Assembly: GCF_002895435.1 (NCBI RefSeq)
Contig: NZ_POYJ01000015.1
Span: 86,447-150,446, forward strand
Origin: Aquimarina sediminis
GTDB taxonomy: Bacteria; Bacteroidota; Bacteroidia; Flavobacteriales; Flavobacteriaceae
Length of the DNA stretch: 64,000 nucleotides
Direction of reading: 5' to 3'
The notes beneath the pieces are model-generated. The model ran no database searches, was not told where the DNA came from, and saw only the letters and a list, made by a program, of their open reading frames with translations. The translations under genes and the position numbers were made by a program. Each line of letters opens with the position of its first letter. The stretch's first letter is position 1. Positions 34,292-42,695 of this stretch are shown here, piece after piece.

Positions 34292-35392
34292 TTAGAGCAA
34301 GTGCTTTTTAAAGAAATTAACGATTACATCAAAGGCTTCTTTAGATTCTGGTAGTTCAACATTTTCTGTGAACACATGAGCCAAACCTTCCCATACATGC
34401 AAATCAGCTTCTACACCAAGTTTCACCAATTGAGTATGTGTGTAAACAACAGAACTCATATGAAAATCACGAGTAGAAACGATGAGCAAAGATGGTGGAA
34501 ATTTTGAAAGTATTTCCTTAGAACTTAACGGAACCAAAAGCGCATCATCAAAATCTGGATCGGATCCATAGTAAGGTTCAAAAACAGTTAAAGGAGCAAT
34601 TCCCTCATATCCTTCTATGGCAGAAATGATATGCATTGCATCCGATTTTGGTCTTGGTTCGGCAGCAGCCATGCCAATCATTCCTATGGCACCTGGGTTT
34701 GGAAGGTTTTTTTTCTGAAACCATGCCAATGCCTGTGAGACCAATTGCGCGCCACCAGCTGTTCCGAAAATACCAATATTTTGTGGTTTATACTCTTCTA
34801 ATAAAGACTTGTACACAGATGCAACATCTTCACTGGCTGCGGGGAATTGATACTCGGGTCCCATTCTATAGTCAATACTAATCACTTTTATTCCACTAAG
34901 AGCTGCTATAGGAATAGACTCTATCCGACTTGCTGTCCGAGAATCAAATTGAAAAGCCCCAGCATGTAAATTGATCAAAACCTTGTCTTGGTTTTCTTTC
35001 GTAATGCCTTCTTTAGATGTAAATACTTCAGTGTAAACTCCATTTATGGTATCGATTTTAATATCAACAGGATATTTCTCAATCGTTTTTTTGTATAATG
35101 GTGTTGTATAAAAATGAGAGGCTAGACATTCTCTGTATTGTTTTCTTTCTTCAAAACTGACTCCTTTTTTTGGAGGAGGGCAAGCGCGTTGCATTTCATT
35201 CGACGCTTTCACTTTATATGCACGGTGTTCTTTTAGAATTCGCTTGGTTTTATCGCTTAAGAATTGTGATTCTGGTAAAGTAAATGAGGGAACATGAATT
35301 GTTCCATCATCAGTCCGCTGTATTTGGGCTTTACCTCTGTAAGTCGTAAGGATAATAGATAATACTAATAAGGTATAAATTTTTGTATTCAT
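34292..35392 (-). CDS. Secreted alpha/beta hydrolase (HSL-like) with Thr in place of nucleophile Ser
   Basis: The 366-residue protein has a signal peptide (ending GKAQ). The hormone-sensitive-lipase-like fold is clear: LINLHAGAF in place of HGGGF, DYRMGPEYQFPAASEDV, then NIGIFGTAGGAQL where GDSAGG is expected, then VSTRDFHMSS with the acid Asp, and GLAHVF with the His. The nucleophile position is Thr (codon ACA) in place of Ser and the preceding Asp is Gly. The oxyanion loop is also altered. It may be inactive, or use Thr, on small esters in the periplasm. It starts a run of envelope-protein genes with no clear operon partner. Confidence 0.85.
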   Translation of the reverse strand: MNTKIYTLLVLSIILTTYRGKAQIQRTDDGTIHVPSFTLPESQFLSDKTKRILKEHRAYKVKASNEMQRACPPPKKGVSFEERKQYRECLASHFYTTPLYKKTIEKYPVDIKIDTINGVYTEVFTSKEGITKENQDKVLINLHAGAFQFDSRTASRIESIPIAALSGIKVISIDYRMGPEYQFPAASEDVASVYKSLLEEYKPQNIGIFGTAGGAQLVSQALAWFQKKNLPNPGAIGMIGMAAAEPRPKSDAMHIISAIEGYEGIAPLTVFEPYYGSDPDFDDALLVPLSSKEILSKFPPSLLIVSTRDFHMSSVVYTHTQLVKLGVEADLHVWEGLAHVFTENVELPESKEAFDVIVNFFKKHLL

Positions 35393-35491
35393 TTTCTTGT
35401 AGATTTTAAAACATTGAGAAAGTTGGAAATTAAAATTAGAGATAGTGATATGATAGCTTCTTCCAAAGAAGAGAGTAGAATCGTACCTTTC

Positions 35492-36793
35492 TTATTGTAT
35501 ATACCTCACTATAACAGGGTTTTTTAGGCGTTCATAAAAGTATTTTATTCTTTTTTCAGGATCTTTTTTATCAATTTTAAAAATGATATAAGCATTCTTT
35601 TCCGTGTATTTGCTTCCCTTTGGTACGAATGTGTTTGCGCTATCAATAAGTCGTCTATTCCAATACCTCCCATTATTAGTACTGGCAGTGATTTTTGTGT
35701 GCCTATTGTCGGTTGGAGAATAATCACCATGAATATTCTTGTTATCATACAGTAACCGTATTGTACCAAAGGCAAAGGATTTATACTTATTATAAAAAAA
35801 CAACCATGGAGAATCATCTGAAATAGGATTTTTATCCAAACAAGCTATTGAGTTTTCATCGTAAAGAGGCAAATGGATAGTGTTTCCTCTGGCTTTGAGA
35901 AAGGCTAAATGAGTGAATAGACTATCAATGGTCATCTCATCATTTCTCAAGAGGTTTAGGGAGTCATCTTTTGTAAAGGTTATTTCACTCTCGAAGGTGA
36001 AATAGGGAAGACCAGAATAAAATTTATATTTCCCTTTTAATAAGATTTTTTCATATCCTTTAATATAACCACTCCTAAATAAACTAAAGTAAAATGGACC
36101 CTTTGTTGAAACAAAAATTGAGTCTGGTGAATTGAGGTGAGCCATTGTTTTGTAATCTAAATTTTCTTTACTAAAATTTGGAGCCCAGTGGATTTTTAGA
36201 CTGGGGTTTTTTCGTGCCAATACCACATTATCAAATTCTTTTAAAGTAAGACTACCTAAATGACCTGAGCCAAACTTCTGATGTTTATGACCTATATATT
36301 CTTTCAGGGAAGCTGCATAATACTTGTTTTCGACAATCAAATCCAAGTGATTACCTTTAACGGCAAGGTCAGTATCTGTCTTTACACCTTTGTTTGGCTC
36401 TGCTTTAATAACATATTCCTTTGTTTCATTACCTCTAATAGAAATCGGCAATACACCATGGATTTCATGATTATCCTTAGTACTAAGTTTAGATCCTACT
36501 ATTTGCACAGGAGTTTTTACTTTGTTATTGCTAGAGTACGCAAATAACTGATAATCTTTTTGGCTGGGTTTTAATCGAGGTAAATTAATAATGATATACT
36601 CTAAAGATCTTTCTAATCCTTTATTTTCTTCAACTTCTATTTTTAAAAGAGCAATCTCATCCCCTTGACGGCCAGACATAAAAATGCTCCCTATTATGAG
36701 CAATAATAAAAGGAGATTTCGCCTTTTTACATCATTCAGTCTCTCTTTCGATTTTAGAAATAATCTTTTGATTGGATCATACCAAACTTTCAT
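35492..36793 (-). CDS. Membrane-anchored beta-rich protein, function unknown
   Basis: The 433-residue protein begins with a basic segment of about 25 residues and a hydrophobic stretch (LLLLLLIIGSIFM, about 27-40) that should anchor it or act as a signal. The rest is beta-rich: KTPVQIVGSK, LIVENKYYAASLKEYIGHKH, GSGHLGSLTLKEF, FTFESEITFTKDD. Such an arrangement recalls carbohydrate-active sandwich domains (for example lyase-like proteins of the rhamnogalacturonan group), but I see no certain catalytic signature. It is transcribed toward the hydrolase gene, with a 99-base gap. Confidence 0.65.
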   Translation of the reverse strand: MKVWYDPIKRLFLKSKERLNDVKRRNLLLLLLIIGSIFMSGRQGDEIALLKIEVEENKGLERSLEYIIINLPRLKPSQKDYQLFAYSSNNKVKTPVQIVGSKLSTKDNHEIHGVLPISIRGNETKEYVIKAEPNKGVKTDTDLAVKGNHLDLIVENKYYAASLKEYIGHKHQKFGSGHLGSLTLKEFDNVVLARKNPSLKIHWAPNFSKENLDYKTMAHLNSPDSIFVSTKGPFYFSLFRSGYIKGYEKILLKGKYKFYSGLPYFTFESEITFTKDDSLNLLRNDEMTIDSLFTHLAFLKARGNTIHLPLYDENSIACLDKNPISDDSPWLFFYNKYKSFAFGTIRLLYDNKNIHGDYSPTDNRHTKITASTNNGRYWNRRLIDSANTFVPKGSKYTEKNAYIIFKIDKKDPEKRIKYFYERLKNPVIVRYIQ

Positions 36794-36983
36794 GATTCGG
36801 TTTTAAATTGTCAAAAACTGTATGTTCTAATTTAACTTGTATGTATCCAACCTAGATGCCAGACCAATACAAATCAATGTATACGCTTTCGATTTTATTA
36901 GTATAACCCAATATTGATCAATTAAAATGAAATGATATGTGTGATTTATAAATAAGCCTGATAGATTTATAAATCCATTAGCC

Positions 36984-38033
36984 TTAAGTATTCATTTTTC
37001 TATACTGTGAAGGTGTTGTTTCTTTAATTTTTTTGAACGAGTTATTAAAAGATGATAAGGTATTAAAACCACAATCATATGCTATTTGTGAGATTTTAAT
37101 ATGACTATAGGAAGAGGATGTGAGCTTAGAGACAGCCTCGTTAATACGGTACGAATTAATAAAATCAGAAAAATTAGTATTAAACCCTTTGTTAATGATG
37201 TGAGATGTCAAATATGTAGGTAATGAGATTTGTTTTGACAATTTGTCTAAAGTAAAACTAGGGTTAAGGAAGGGTTTTTCTGATGTCATAATTTGAATAA
37301 TCTCATTTTGATAATGTCTAAACTCCTGATTCGTAATATTTATATTTTGATATTTAGAGTTTGTTTCTTTCTCTTCAAAAATACTTTGGTTTAAAAAAGC
37401 ATAGAATGCAATTATATAAATAAAAACAGTATAGATAATAGGTCCTAATAGATATGGAGATAATCCTAATATGTAATTTGAAAAATAAGCAAATTGTATA
37501 CTTGCGGTGCCAAGAAATAGGATAAATAACCAATACTTCTTTTCTTTTTTAATAATAGGTGTGTGTTTACCTGTTTTAATCAAAAAAAGAAATAGAATAC
37601 CAAAGGTTAAAACAGTATATATTAATTGATGGTATAATAAAAAAGAATATCCACCCAGATGCCAAAAATTACCTCCGTTTATTCTAAAGATAAAAGGGAG
37701 TAGTACCAAAGAAGGAACAAAGTGCAGGTAATCTGCTATATGCCATTTTTTTTGTTTAACAACACATAAGAAATATAAAAATAATGTTGGACCGGTAGCA
37801 TAATGGGCTATAAAACCAATATTTATAAACCAATCAGGAAGCATATCTAAATATACCCATAATAGAGATTTAATAACTCTAATAGAAATAAAAAAAAAGA
37901 AAACGGAAAGGAGTGTGTTTGTAGTATTGTGTTTTTTACTAAAAAACAGATAGATGGTCAAAAAAGCACTTTGAACAGCTCCAAAACTACCTAATAAAAG
38001 TTCAATCTCTTTTGATATTTTTAATGTTTTCAA
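36984..38033 (-). CDS. AraC-family regulator with seven-segment membrane sensor
   Basis: The 349-residue protein has an N-terminal half with about seven membrane segments (for example FGAVQSAFLTIYLFFS, FINIGFIAHYATGPTLFLYF, YLLGPIIYTVFIYIIAFYAF). A C-terminal AraC-type DNA-binding domain covers about 240-349: NPSFTLDKLSKQISLPTYLT and KISQIAYDCGFNTLSSFNNS, with KKIKETTPSQYRK closing it. This is a one-component membrane regulator that senses through its membrane part and binds DNA from the membrane. Targets are unknown. It lies between the beta-rich protein and the CBM48 protein. Confidence 0.9.
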   Translation of the reverse strand: MKTLKISKEIELLLGSFGAVQSAFLTIYLFFSKKHNTTNTLLSVFFFFISIRVIKSLLWVYLDMLPDWFINIGFIAHYATGPTLFLYFLCVVKQKKWHIADYLHFVPSLVLLPFIFRINGGNFWHLGGYSFLLYHQLIYTVLTFGILFLFLIKTGKHTPIIKKEKKYWLFILFLGTASIQFAYFSNYILGLSPYLLGPIIYTVFIYIIAFYAFLNQSIFEEKETNSKYQNINITNQEFRHYQNEIIQIMTSEKPFLNPSFTLDKLSKQISLPTYLTSHIINKGFNTNFSDFINSYRINEAVSKLTSSSYSHIKISQIAYDCGFNTLSSFNNSFKKIKETTPSQYRKMNT

Positions 38034-38180
38034 ATCGGTATTAGTTTAAGTAGTAAATTACCACTAGAGCGAGTATTAAGTACTACTATGGAGTTACATA
38101 TAACTAATCAAAAAATAAAGACTATTTTTTTAGGATAAGCTCCTAATGAAAAAGGAACTTATCCCATATAATGCTAATCT

Positions 38181-38477
38181 TTATAGTACAAGTAAACTAT
38201 TATCTGCAGCGGCAAAATCATTCCATTGGTATCCATCTGCTTCAGCCTCATTAGTCCATTGCCCATCTACAACATATTTGAATTCGAATTTATTGTCTTT
38301 GGGAAGATCTACGGTTCCTTTAAAAGTCCCGTTTTTCAACTTTTTTAAGACTGTAGCTTCGGTATTCCATCCATTGAATTCTCCTGCTACACTCACGTTG
38401 ATAGCTTCTTTTGCCGGAACAATAAAAGTTACTTTGCAAATTGGTTTAGATTTTAAATATTGTTTGGTAATCGCCAT
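38181..38477 (-). CDS. Small CBM48 / isoamylase early-set domain protein
   Basis: The 98 residues form a single early-set (AMPK-beta type glycogen-binding) domain: CKVTFIVPAKEAINVSVAGE, FNGWNTEATVLKKLKNGTFK and FEFKYVVDGQWTNEAEAD, followed by WNDFAAADNSLLVL. The Trp and Lys positions that bind alpha-glucans are kept. There is no signal peptide, so it is cytosolic and may bind glycogen or a partner enzyme. Stand-alone proteins of this kind are common in Flavobacteriaceae. No glycogen gene lies in the window. Confidence 0.88.
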   Translation of the reverse strand: MAITKQYLKSKPICKVTFIVPAKEAINVSVAGEFNGWNTEATVLKKLKNGTFKGTVDLPKDNKFEFKYVVDGQWTNEAEADGYQWNDFAAADNSLLVL

Positions 38478-38599
38478 AATTTTGTTAAATATTAATTGTT
38501 GGTTAATAAAATCGAAACTAAATTACTATAAAACATTAAAAATGAAAAGAAGGAAGTGTCAGATTTTCAGTAATTTAATCAATATTTAACAATAAGATA

Positions 38600-39682
38600 T
38601 TAACGATAACGATATAGTGCATCGAGCAATATTTCTATATCTTCTATAGTATTGTAAAAATGTAAACTTACTCGCAATCCAGAACCCCGAAGAGAAGTAA
38701 TAATATTGTGCTTTTTTAAATGGTTATGAAGCTTCTCATTACCTTTTAAATTAAAAATAGTACTATGTTTTGGTCGGTTGATCACATTTTTTTCTAATAG
38801 GTGGAGTTTGGCAAATTCTGATAAGGCATATGCGCATAATTCATCAATCTGTTTTTCTATAGCATAAAGATCAATTTTGGTCAAAAAATTAAGAGAGTAC
38901 TGTAGGCTTCCAAAATTAAATGTATCCAAATGACCGCATTCAAATCGTGCCTGAACACTGGTATACGAAGAATCATAACTACTCTTAGATGCAGCAATAG
39001 TATAAGAAGAAGGTGTGATCTTGTCTAAAACACCATCGTTAAACAACATAAAACCATTACCATAACCGCCCAATAACCATTTATAACCACTACACCCCAA
39101 GATATCAATTCCGGAAGTCTTGAAATCAAAAACTCTGGTACCACAAAATTGAGTAGCATCTGCAATGATCAATAAATCTGGGTGTTCTGTTTTTAATGTT
39201 TTAAGAAAATCGAGATCAATGGCAATCCCATTAATATATTGTACTAGGCTAAATATAAAAATATCAGGTCTATCCTTTTTGATTACACTTTTGATGTTGT
39301 CTTCTAATGCCTCATCTATGGTAGCATAACAGGTGTCAAAATCCTTATTGGAGACTGCAAAATTAATAGACGGATAATCTCCTTCTAATAGAAGTATTTT
39401 TTTGTCCTTCTCAAAACCATTTAAGATAGTATTTAGACCTAAAGAAAAATTGGGAGTAAGTACTACGCCATTCTCCTGGCAATTAAAAAAAGAAGAGACG
39501 GTTTTACGAACGTTTTTTAAAAAAGTAGCTTGATGCTCTCTAAACATACTGCCACCAATAATAAAATCTAAATCATGTTCTTGCCTAAAATCTAAAAGAG
39601 AATCATAAAGCAATCCTGATGCGGCAGTGTTAAGATATGTGTTTTGAGTTAAAACAGGGAATTCTTTTCTTAAATTATTCAT
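38600..39682 (-). CDS. Class V aminotransferase-fold PLP enzyme
   Basis: The 360-residue protein has the class V layout: LNTAASGLLYDSLLD, VVLTPNFSLGLNTILNGFEK, IIADATQFCGTRVFD, and the PLP lysine in GCSGYKWLLGGYGNGFMLF. The C-terminal small domain ends SLHFYNTIEDIEILLDALYR. The group includes cysteine desulfurases, selenocysteine lyases and isopenicillin N epimerase-like enzymes. I cannot name the substrate. There is no signal peptide. It is divergent from the 2TM-DHFR gene with 64 bases between. Confidence 0.87.
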   Translation of the reverse strand: MNNLRKEFPVLTQNTYLNTAASGLLYDSLLDFRQEHDLDFIIGGSMFREHQATFLKNVRKTVSSFFNCQENGVVLTPNFSLGLNTILNGFEKDKKILLLEGDYPSINFAVSNKDFDTCYATIDEALEDNIKSVIKKDRPDIFIFSLVQYINGIAIDLDFLKTLKTEHPDLLIIADATQFCGTRVFDFKTSGIDILGCSGYKWLLGGYGNGFMLFNDGVLDKITPSSYTIAASKSSYDSSYTSVQARFECGHLDTFNFGSLQYSLNFLTKIDLYAIEKQIDELCAYALSEFAKLHLLEKNVINRPKHSTIFNLKGNEKLHNHLKKHNIITSLRGSGLRVSLHFYNTIEDIEILLDALYRYR

Positions 39683-39746
39683 AGTAATTTTAGTGCTTTT
39701 TGGTAAAATCTATATCTTTACTTGCCGATACTAAGTTAGCATTATT

Positions 39747-40691
39747 ATGTTTTCAAAAAAGAAAGAAATTACACAAATTGATCCTCAACAACGTGAGCTT
39801 TATGAGCACGCTCGTAAAAGAGTTATTCAAAAAAAAAGACTGTTTCAGCACTTTGTTGTATTAATAGTAGGAGCAATATTCTTTGCTGTTCTTAATTTGG
39901 TTTTTGGTTATGGTAAAGAGTTTACGTTTTTTGGAGTAAACTGGTATGTTATAGCTATATTATGCTGGGTATTTCTCTTTACCTTACATTTCTGTAATGT
40001 ATGGCTGTTTAGTAAATTTATGGGTAAAGAATGGACTGATCGCCAAATGGAAAGATTGATAGCTAAACAAAAAGAAGAAATTGCTTTAATACAAAAAGAT
40101 GTTGACTTAATGTACCCTAAGGATGAACTGATTAAAAAGAAAGAAGGGTTTATTAAAGGAAAAACATCAGAGATTGTAGAAGAATTAAAAGAGTCTAAGA
40201 AGACGATTACAATGATTGCTGCGGCAGGAGAAAATAATGCACTAGGAAAGGATAACGATCTGGTATGGCATTTGCCCGATGATTTTAAACGTTTTAAGCA
40301 ATTAACTACGGGGCATCATATTATAATGGGGCGCAAAACATTTGAAACTTTTCCAAAATTGCTTCCTAATCGTGTGCATGTAGTCATTACCAGAAATAAA
40401 GAATACCAGGCAGAAGGAGCTATAGTGGTTCATACTATGGAAGATGCCTTGGATGTAGCAAAAGGAGATGAGCAACCTTTTATCATTGGAGGGGGCGAAA
40501 TCTATACTATAGGAATGGATTTTGCAGATTGTATAGAGCTTACCCGAGTACATGGTACATTTGAAGCAGATGCTTTTTTTCCTGAGATAGATACTACTAT
40601 TTGGACTGTAGAAAATGAAGAATTTCATGATACAGACGAAAAACATAAGTACTCGTTCACTTATTTGACCTATAAGAAAAAGAAGAAATAG
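39747..40691 (+). CDS. 2TM domain fused to dihydrofolate reductase
   Basis: The 314-residue protein is made of two parts. Residues 15-105 are a 2TM domain: YEHARKRVIQKKRLFQHFVV, and two membrane spans with the loop FGYGKEFTFFGVNWYVI. A charged linker follows (105-152). Residues 153-310 are a complete dihydrofolate reductase: MIAAAGENNALGKDNDLVWH, LPDDFKRFKQLTTGHHIIMG, RKTFETFPKLLPNRVHVVIT, and FIIGGGEIYTIGM. The catalytic acid Asp (LPDDF) is present. The enzyme reduces dihydrofolate made by ThyA. Membrane tethering of DHFR is unusual; the parts are separate genes in many flavobacteria, as I recall. No frameshift or internal stop is present. Confidence 0.92.
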   Translation: MFSKKKEITQIDPQQRELYEHARKRVIQKKRLFQHFVVLIVGAIFFAVLNLVFGYGKEFTFFGVNWYVIAILCWVFLFTLHFCNVWLFSKFMGKEWTDRQMERLIAKQKEEIALIQKDVDLMYPKDELIKKKEGFIKGKTSEIVEELKESKKTITMIAAAGENNALGKDNDLVWHLPDDFKRFKQLTTGHHIIMGRKTFETFPKLLPNRVHVVITRNKEYQAEGAIVVHTMEDALDVAKGDEQPFIIGGGEIYTIGMDFADCIELTRVHGTFEADAFFPEIDTTIWTVENEEFHDTDEKHKYSFTYLTYKKKKK

Positions 40692-40756
40692 TTCTTGTTT
40701 GAAGATTTTACGTCCAAGATTTTGTACCTGATACTATTCGTGTTTTTTATGGGATT

Positions 40757-41611
40757 ATGATGTTATCAAAAAAACTTTTATTTCATTTAGAAGAATTACT
40801 TTCTGAATCAATAGTATCTTCTGTACCTTTATCAGGAGGAGATATAAATGAAGTATACCTACTGCAAACACATCAGAGAAAACTTGTTGTCAAACTCAAT
40901 AGTATCTCAAAGTTTCCCGGGATGTTTGAAGCTGAAGCAAAAGGATTACAAATTCTAAAGAAAACTACAACTTTTACAGTACCAGAAATTATTTTAGTCG
41001 GAGCATTTTATGATACCGCTTTTTTGATATTAGAATATATTGCTTCTGATCATAAGTCTGATGATTTTTGGAGTGTGTTTGGAAAAAAGCTAGCTATGCT
41101 ACATCAAAATAGCTCTTCGATTTTTGGTTTTGAAAAGGATAATTATATAGGTAGTTTACCACAATATAATTCGACCTGTGATTCTGCATATGAGTTTTAT
41201 ATAACACAGCGTTTACAACCACAATTTAGATTAGCCAAACAAAACGGATTTACTTTTTCTGATTTGGATACTTTTTATCAAGTGATTCAGAACGAAATCC
41301 CGGAAGAAAAACCGAGTTTGATTCATGGCGATTTATGGAGTGGTAATTATATGATAGACAAAAATGGATTTCCCTGCCTTATTGATCCTGCTGTAGCATA
41401 TGCACCTAGAGAAATGGATATAGGAATGATGCATCTTTTTGGAGGTTTTGATTCAACATTATTCCAAGTTTATAATGAAAATTTTCCTCTTGCAGATAAT
41501 TGGAAAGAACGATTACCTATATGGCAGTTGTATTACCTTTTGGTACATCTTAATTTATTTGGAAGTTCGTATTATAATAGGGTAAAAGAAATTGTAGAAT
41601 CTTATAAATAA
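40757..41611 (+). CDS. Fructosamine kinase family protein
   Basis: The 284-residue protein has a phosphotransferase fold: SSVPLSGGDINEVYLLQ, KLVVKLN with the ATP-binding Lys, MFEAEAKGLQILKKT, ILEYI, the catalytic loop LIHGDLWSGNYM, and LIDPAVAYAPREMDIGMMHL with the Mg-binding Asp. Fructosamine kinases phosphorylate glycated amines so that the sugar falls off. The bacterial members act on ribulosamines or erythrulosamines and are cytosolic. It follows the 2TM-DHFR gene by 65 bases and may share its transcript. Confidence 0.92.
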   Translation: MMLSKKLLFHLEELLSESIVSSVPLSGGDINEVYLLQTHQRKLVVKLNSISKFPGMFEAEAKGLQILKKTTTFTVPEIILVGAFYDTAFLILEYIASDHKSDDFWSVFGKKLAMLHQNSSSIFGFEKDNYIGSLPQYNSTCDSAYEFYITQRLQPQFRLAKQNGFTFSDLDTFYQVIQNEIPEEKPSLIHGDLWSGNYMIDKNGFPCLIDPAVAYAPREMDIGMMHLFGGFDSTLFQVYNENFPLADNWKERLPIWQLYYLLVHLNLFGSSYYNRVKEIVESYK

Positions 41612-41700
41612 GGAAATGTAATTCTGAGTAACTGGTATAAGGTACTATGTCTCTATTATTGTAGCTGAGTATGATGGCATGCTAACTGAATATTAATCCT

Positions 41701-41708
41701 TACTTTTG
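41701..41708 (+). promoter_or_regulatory. -7 promoter box of fabD
   Basis: TACTTTTG matches TAnnTTTG, 27 bases before the fabD ATG. The -33 region is poor. Confidence 0.45.
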
Positions 41709-41734
41709 TCAAAATTTTAAATACACAGTATCAT

Positions 41735-42616
41735 ATGAACGCATATGTATTTCCCGGTCAAGGGGCGCAGTTTTCAGGAATGGGTTTGGATCTATATGAA
41801 AACTCTGAAATAGCAAAAGAGCTTTTTGATAAAGCCAATGATATTTTAGGTTTCGAGATTACTAAAATTATGTTCGAAGGTACCCCTGAAGAGCTAAAGC
41901 AAACTAAAGTAACGCAACCAGCAATATTTTTGCATTCGGTTATTTTAAGCAAAGTACTAGGTGATAGTTTTAAGCCCGATATGGTGGCAGGGCATTCTTT
42001 GGGTGAGTTCTCAGCATTGGTAGCGAATGGGACTTTGAATTTTGAAGATGCTTTACGATTAGTATCCAAACGAGCAAAGGCTATGCAAAAAGCATGTGAA
42101 ATAAAACCATCAACTATGGCAGCTGTTTTAGGGCTGGAAGATGAGGTGGTAGAAGAAGGGTGCAAAGCAATAGATGGAGTCGTGGTAGCTGCTAACTATA
42201 ACTGCCCTGGTCAATTAGTTATTTCTGGAGAAGTTGAAGCTATTGAGAAAGCTTGCGAATGGATGAAGGAAAAAGGTGCAAGGAGAGCTTTGGTATTGCC
42301 TGTAGGAGGAGCATTTCATTCTCCGTTGATGGAGCCTGCCAGAGAAGAACTAGCTGCAGCGATTGAAGCTACTACTTTTAATACACCTAATTGCCCGGTG
42401 TATCAAAATGTAACTACAGAAGCTGTAACTGATCCTGAAGAAATTAAGAAGAATTTGATTGCACAGCTTACGGCACCAGTAAAATGGACACAAAGTGTGC
42501 AAAATATGATCAAAGACGGTGCGACATCATTTACAGAAGTTGGACCAGGAAAAGTGTTATCTGGACTAGTGAAAAAAGTAGACCGATCTATGGAAACTAT
42601 TTTAGCTTCGGTTTAA
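41735..42616 (+). CDS. fabD: Malonyl-CoA:ACP transacylase
   Basis: The 293 residues match FabD: YVFPGQGAQFSGMGLDLYEN, TQPAIFLHSVIL, the nucleophile Ser in VAGHSLGEFSALVANGTL, the GGAFHSPLMEPA loop with the catalytic His, and FTEVGPGKVLSGLVKK. It moves malonyl groups from CoA to acyl carrier protein for fatty acid elongation in the cytosol. It is a single gene with its own promoter box and a strong terminator. No other fab genes are near. Confidence 0.97.
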   Translation: MNAYVFPGQGAQFSGMGLDLYENSEIAKELFDKANDILGFEITKIMFEGTPEELKQTKVTQPAIFLHSVILSKVLGDSFKPDMVAGHSLGEFSALVANGTLNFEDALRLVSKRAKAMQKACEIKPSTMAAVLGLEDEVVEEGCKAIDGVVVAANYNCPGQLVISGEVEAIEKACEWMKEKGARRALVLPVGGAFHSPLMEPAREELAAAIEATTFNTPNCPVYQNVTTEAVTDPEEIKKNLIAQLTAPVKWTQSVQNMIKDGATSFTEVGPGKVLSGLVKKVDRSMETILASV

Positions 42617-42638
42617 TAAAATATTATTTTTCTACATT

Positions 42639-42670
42639 AACCTCATAGGGATATCAATCCCTATGAGGTT
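42639..42670 (+). terminator. Terminator of fabD
   Basis: AACCTCATAGGGAT and ATCCCTATGAGGTT form a perfect 14-bp stem with loop ATCA and a T-run, 22 bases after the stop. Confidence 0.95.
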
Positions 42671-42695
42671 TTTTCATAAGACACTTTTGTTTACT

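Noticed and set aside
38133..38164. Hairpin GGATAAGCTCC / GGAACTTATCC after the CBM48 gene
   Set aside because: One mismatch, and the run after the stem on the minus strand is A and not T, so it is not a convincing terminator.
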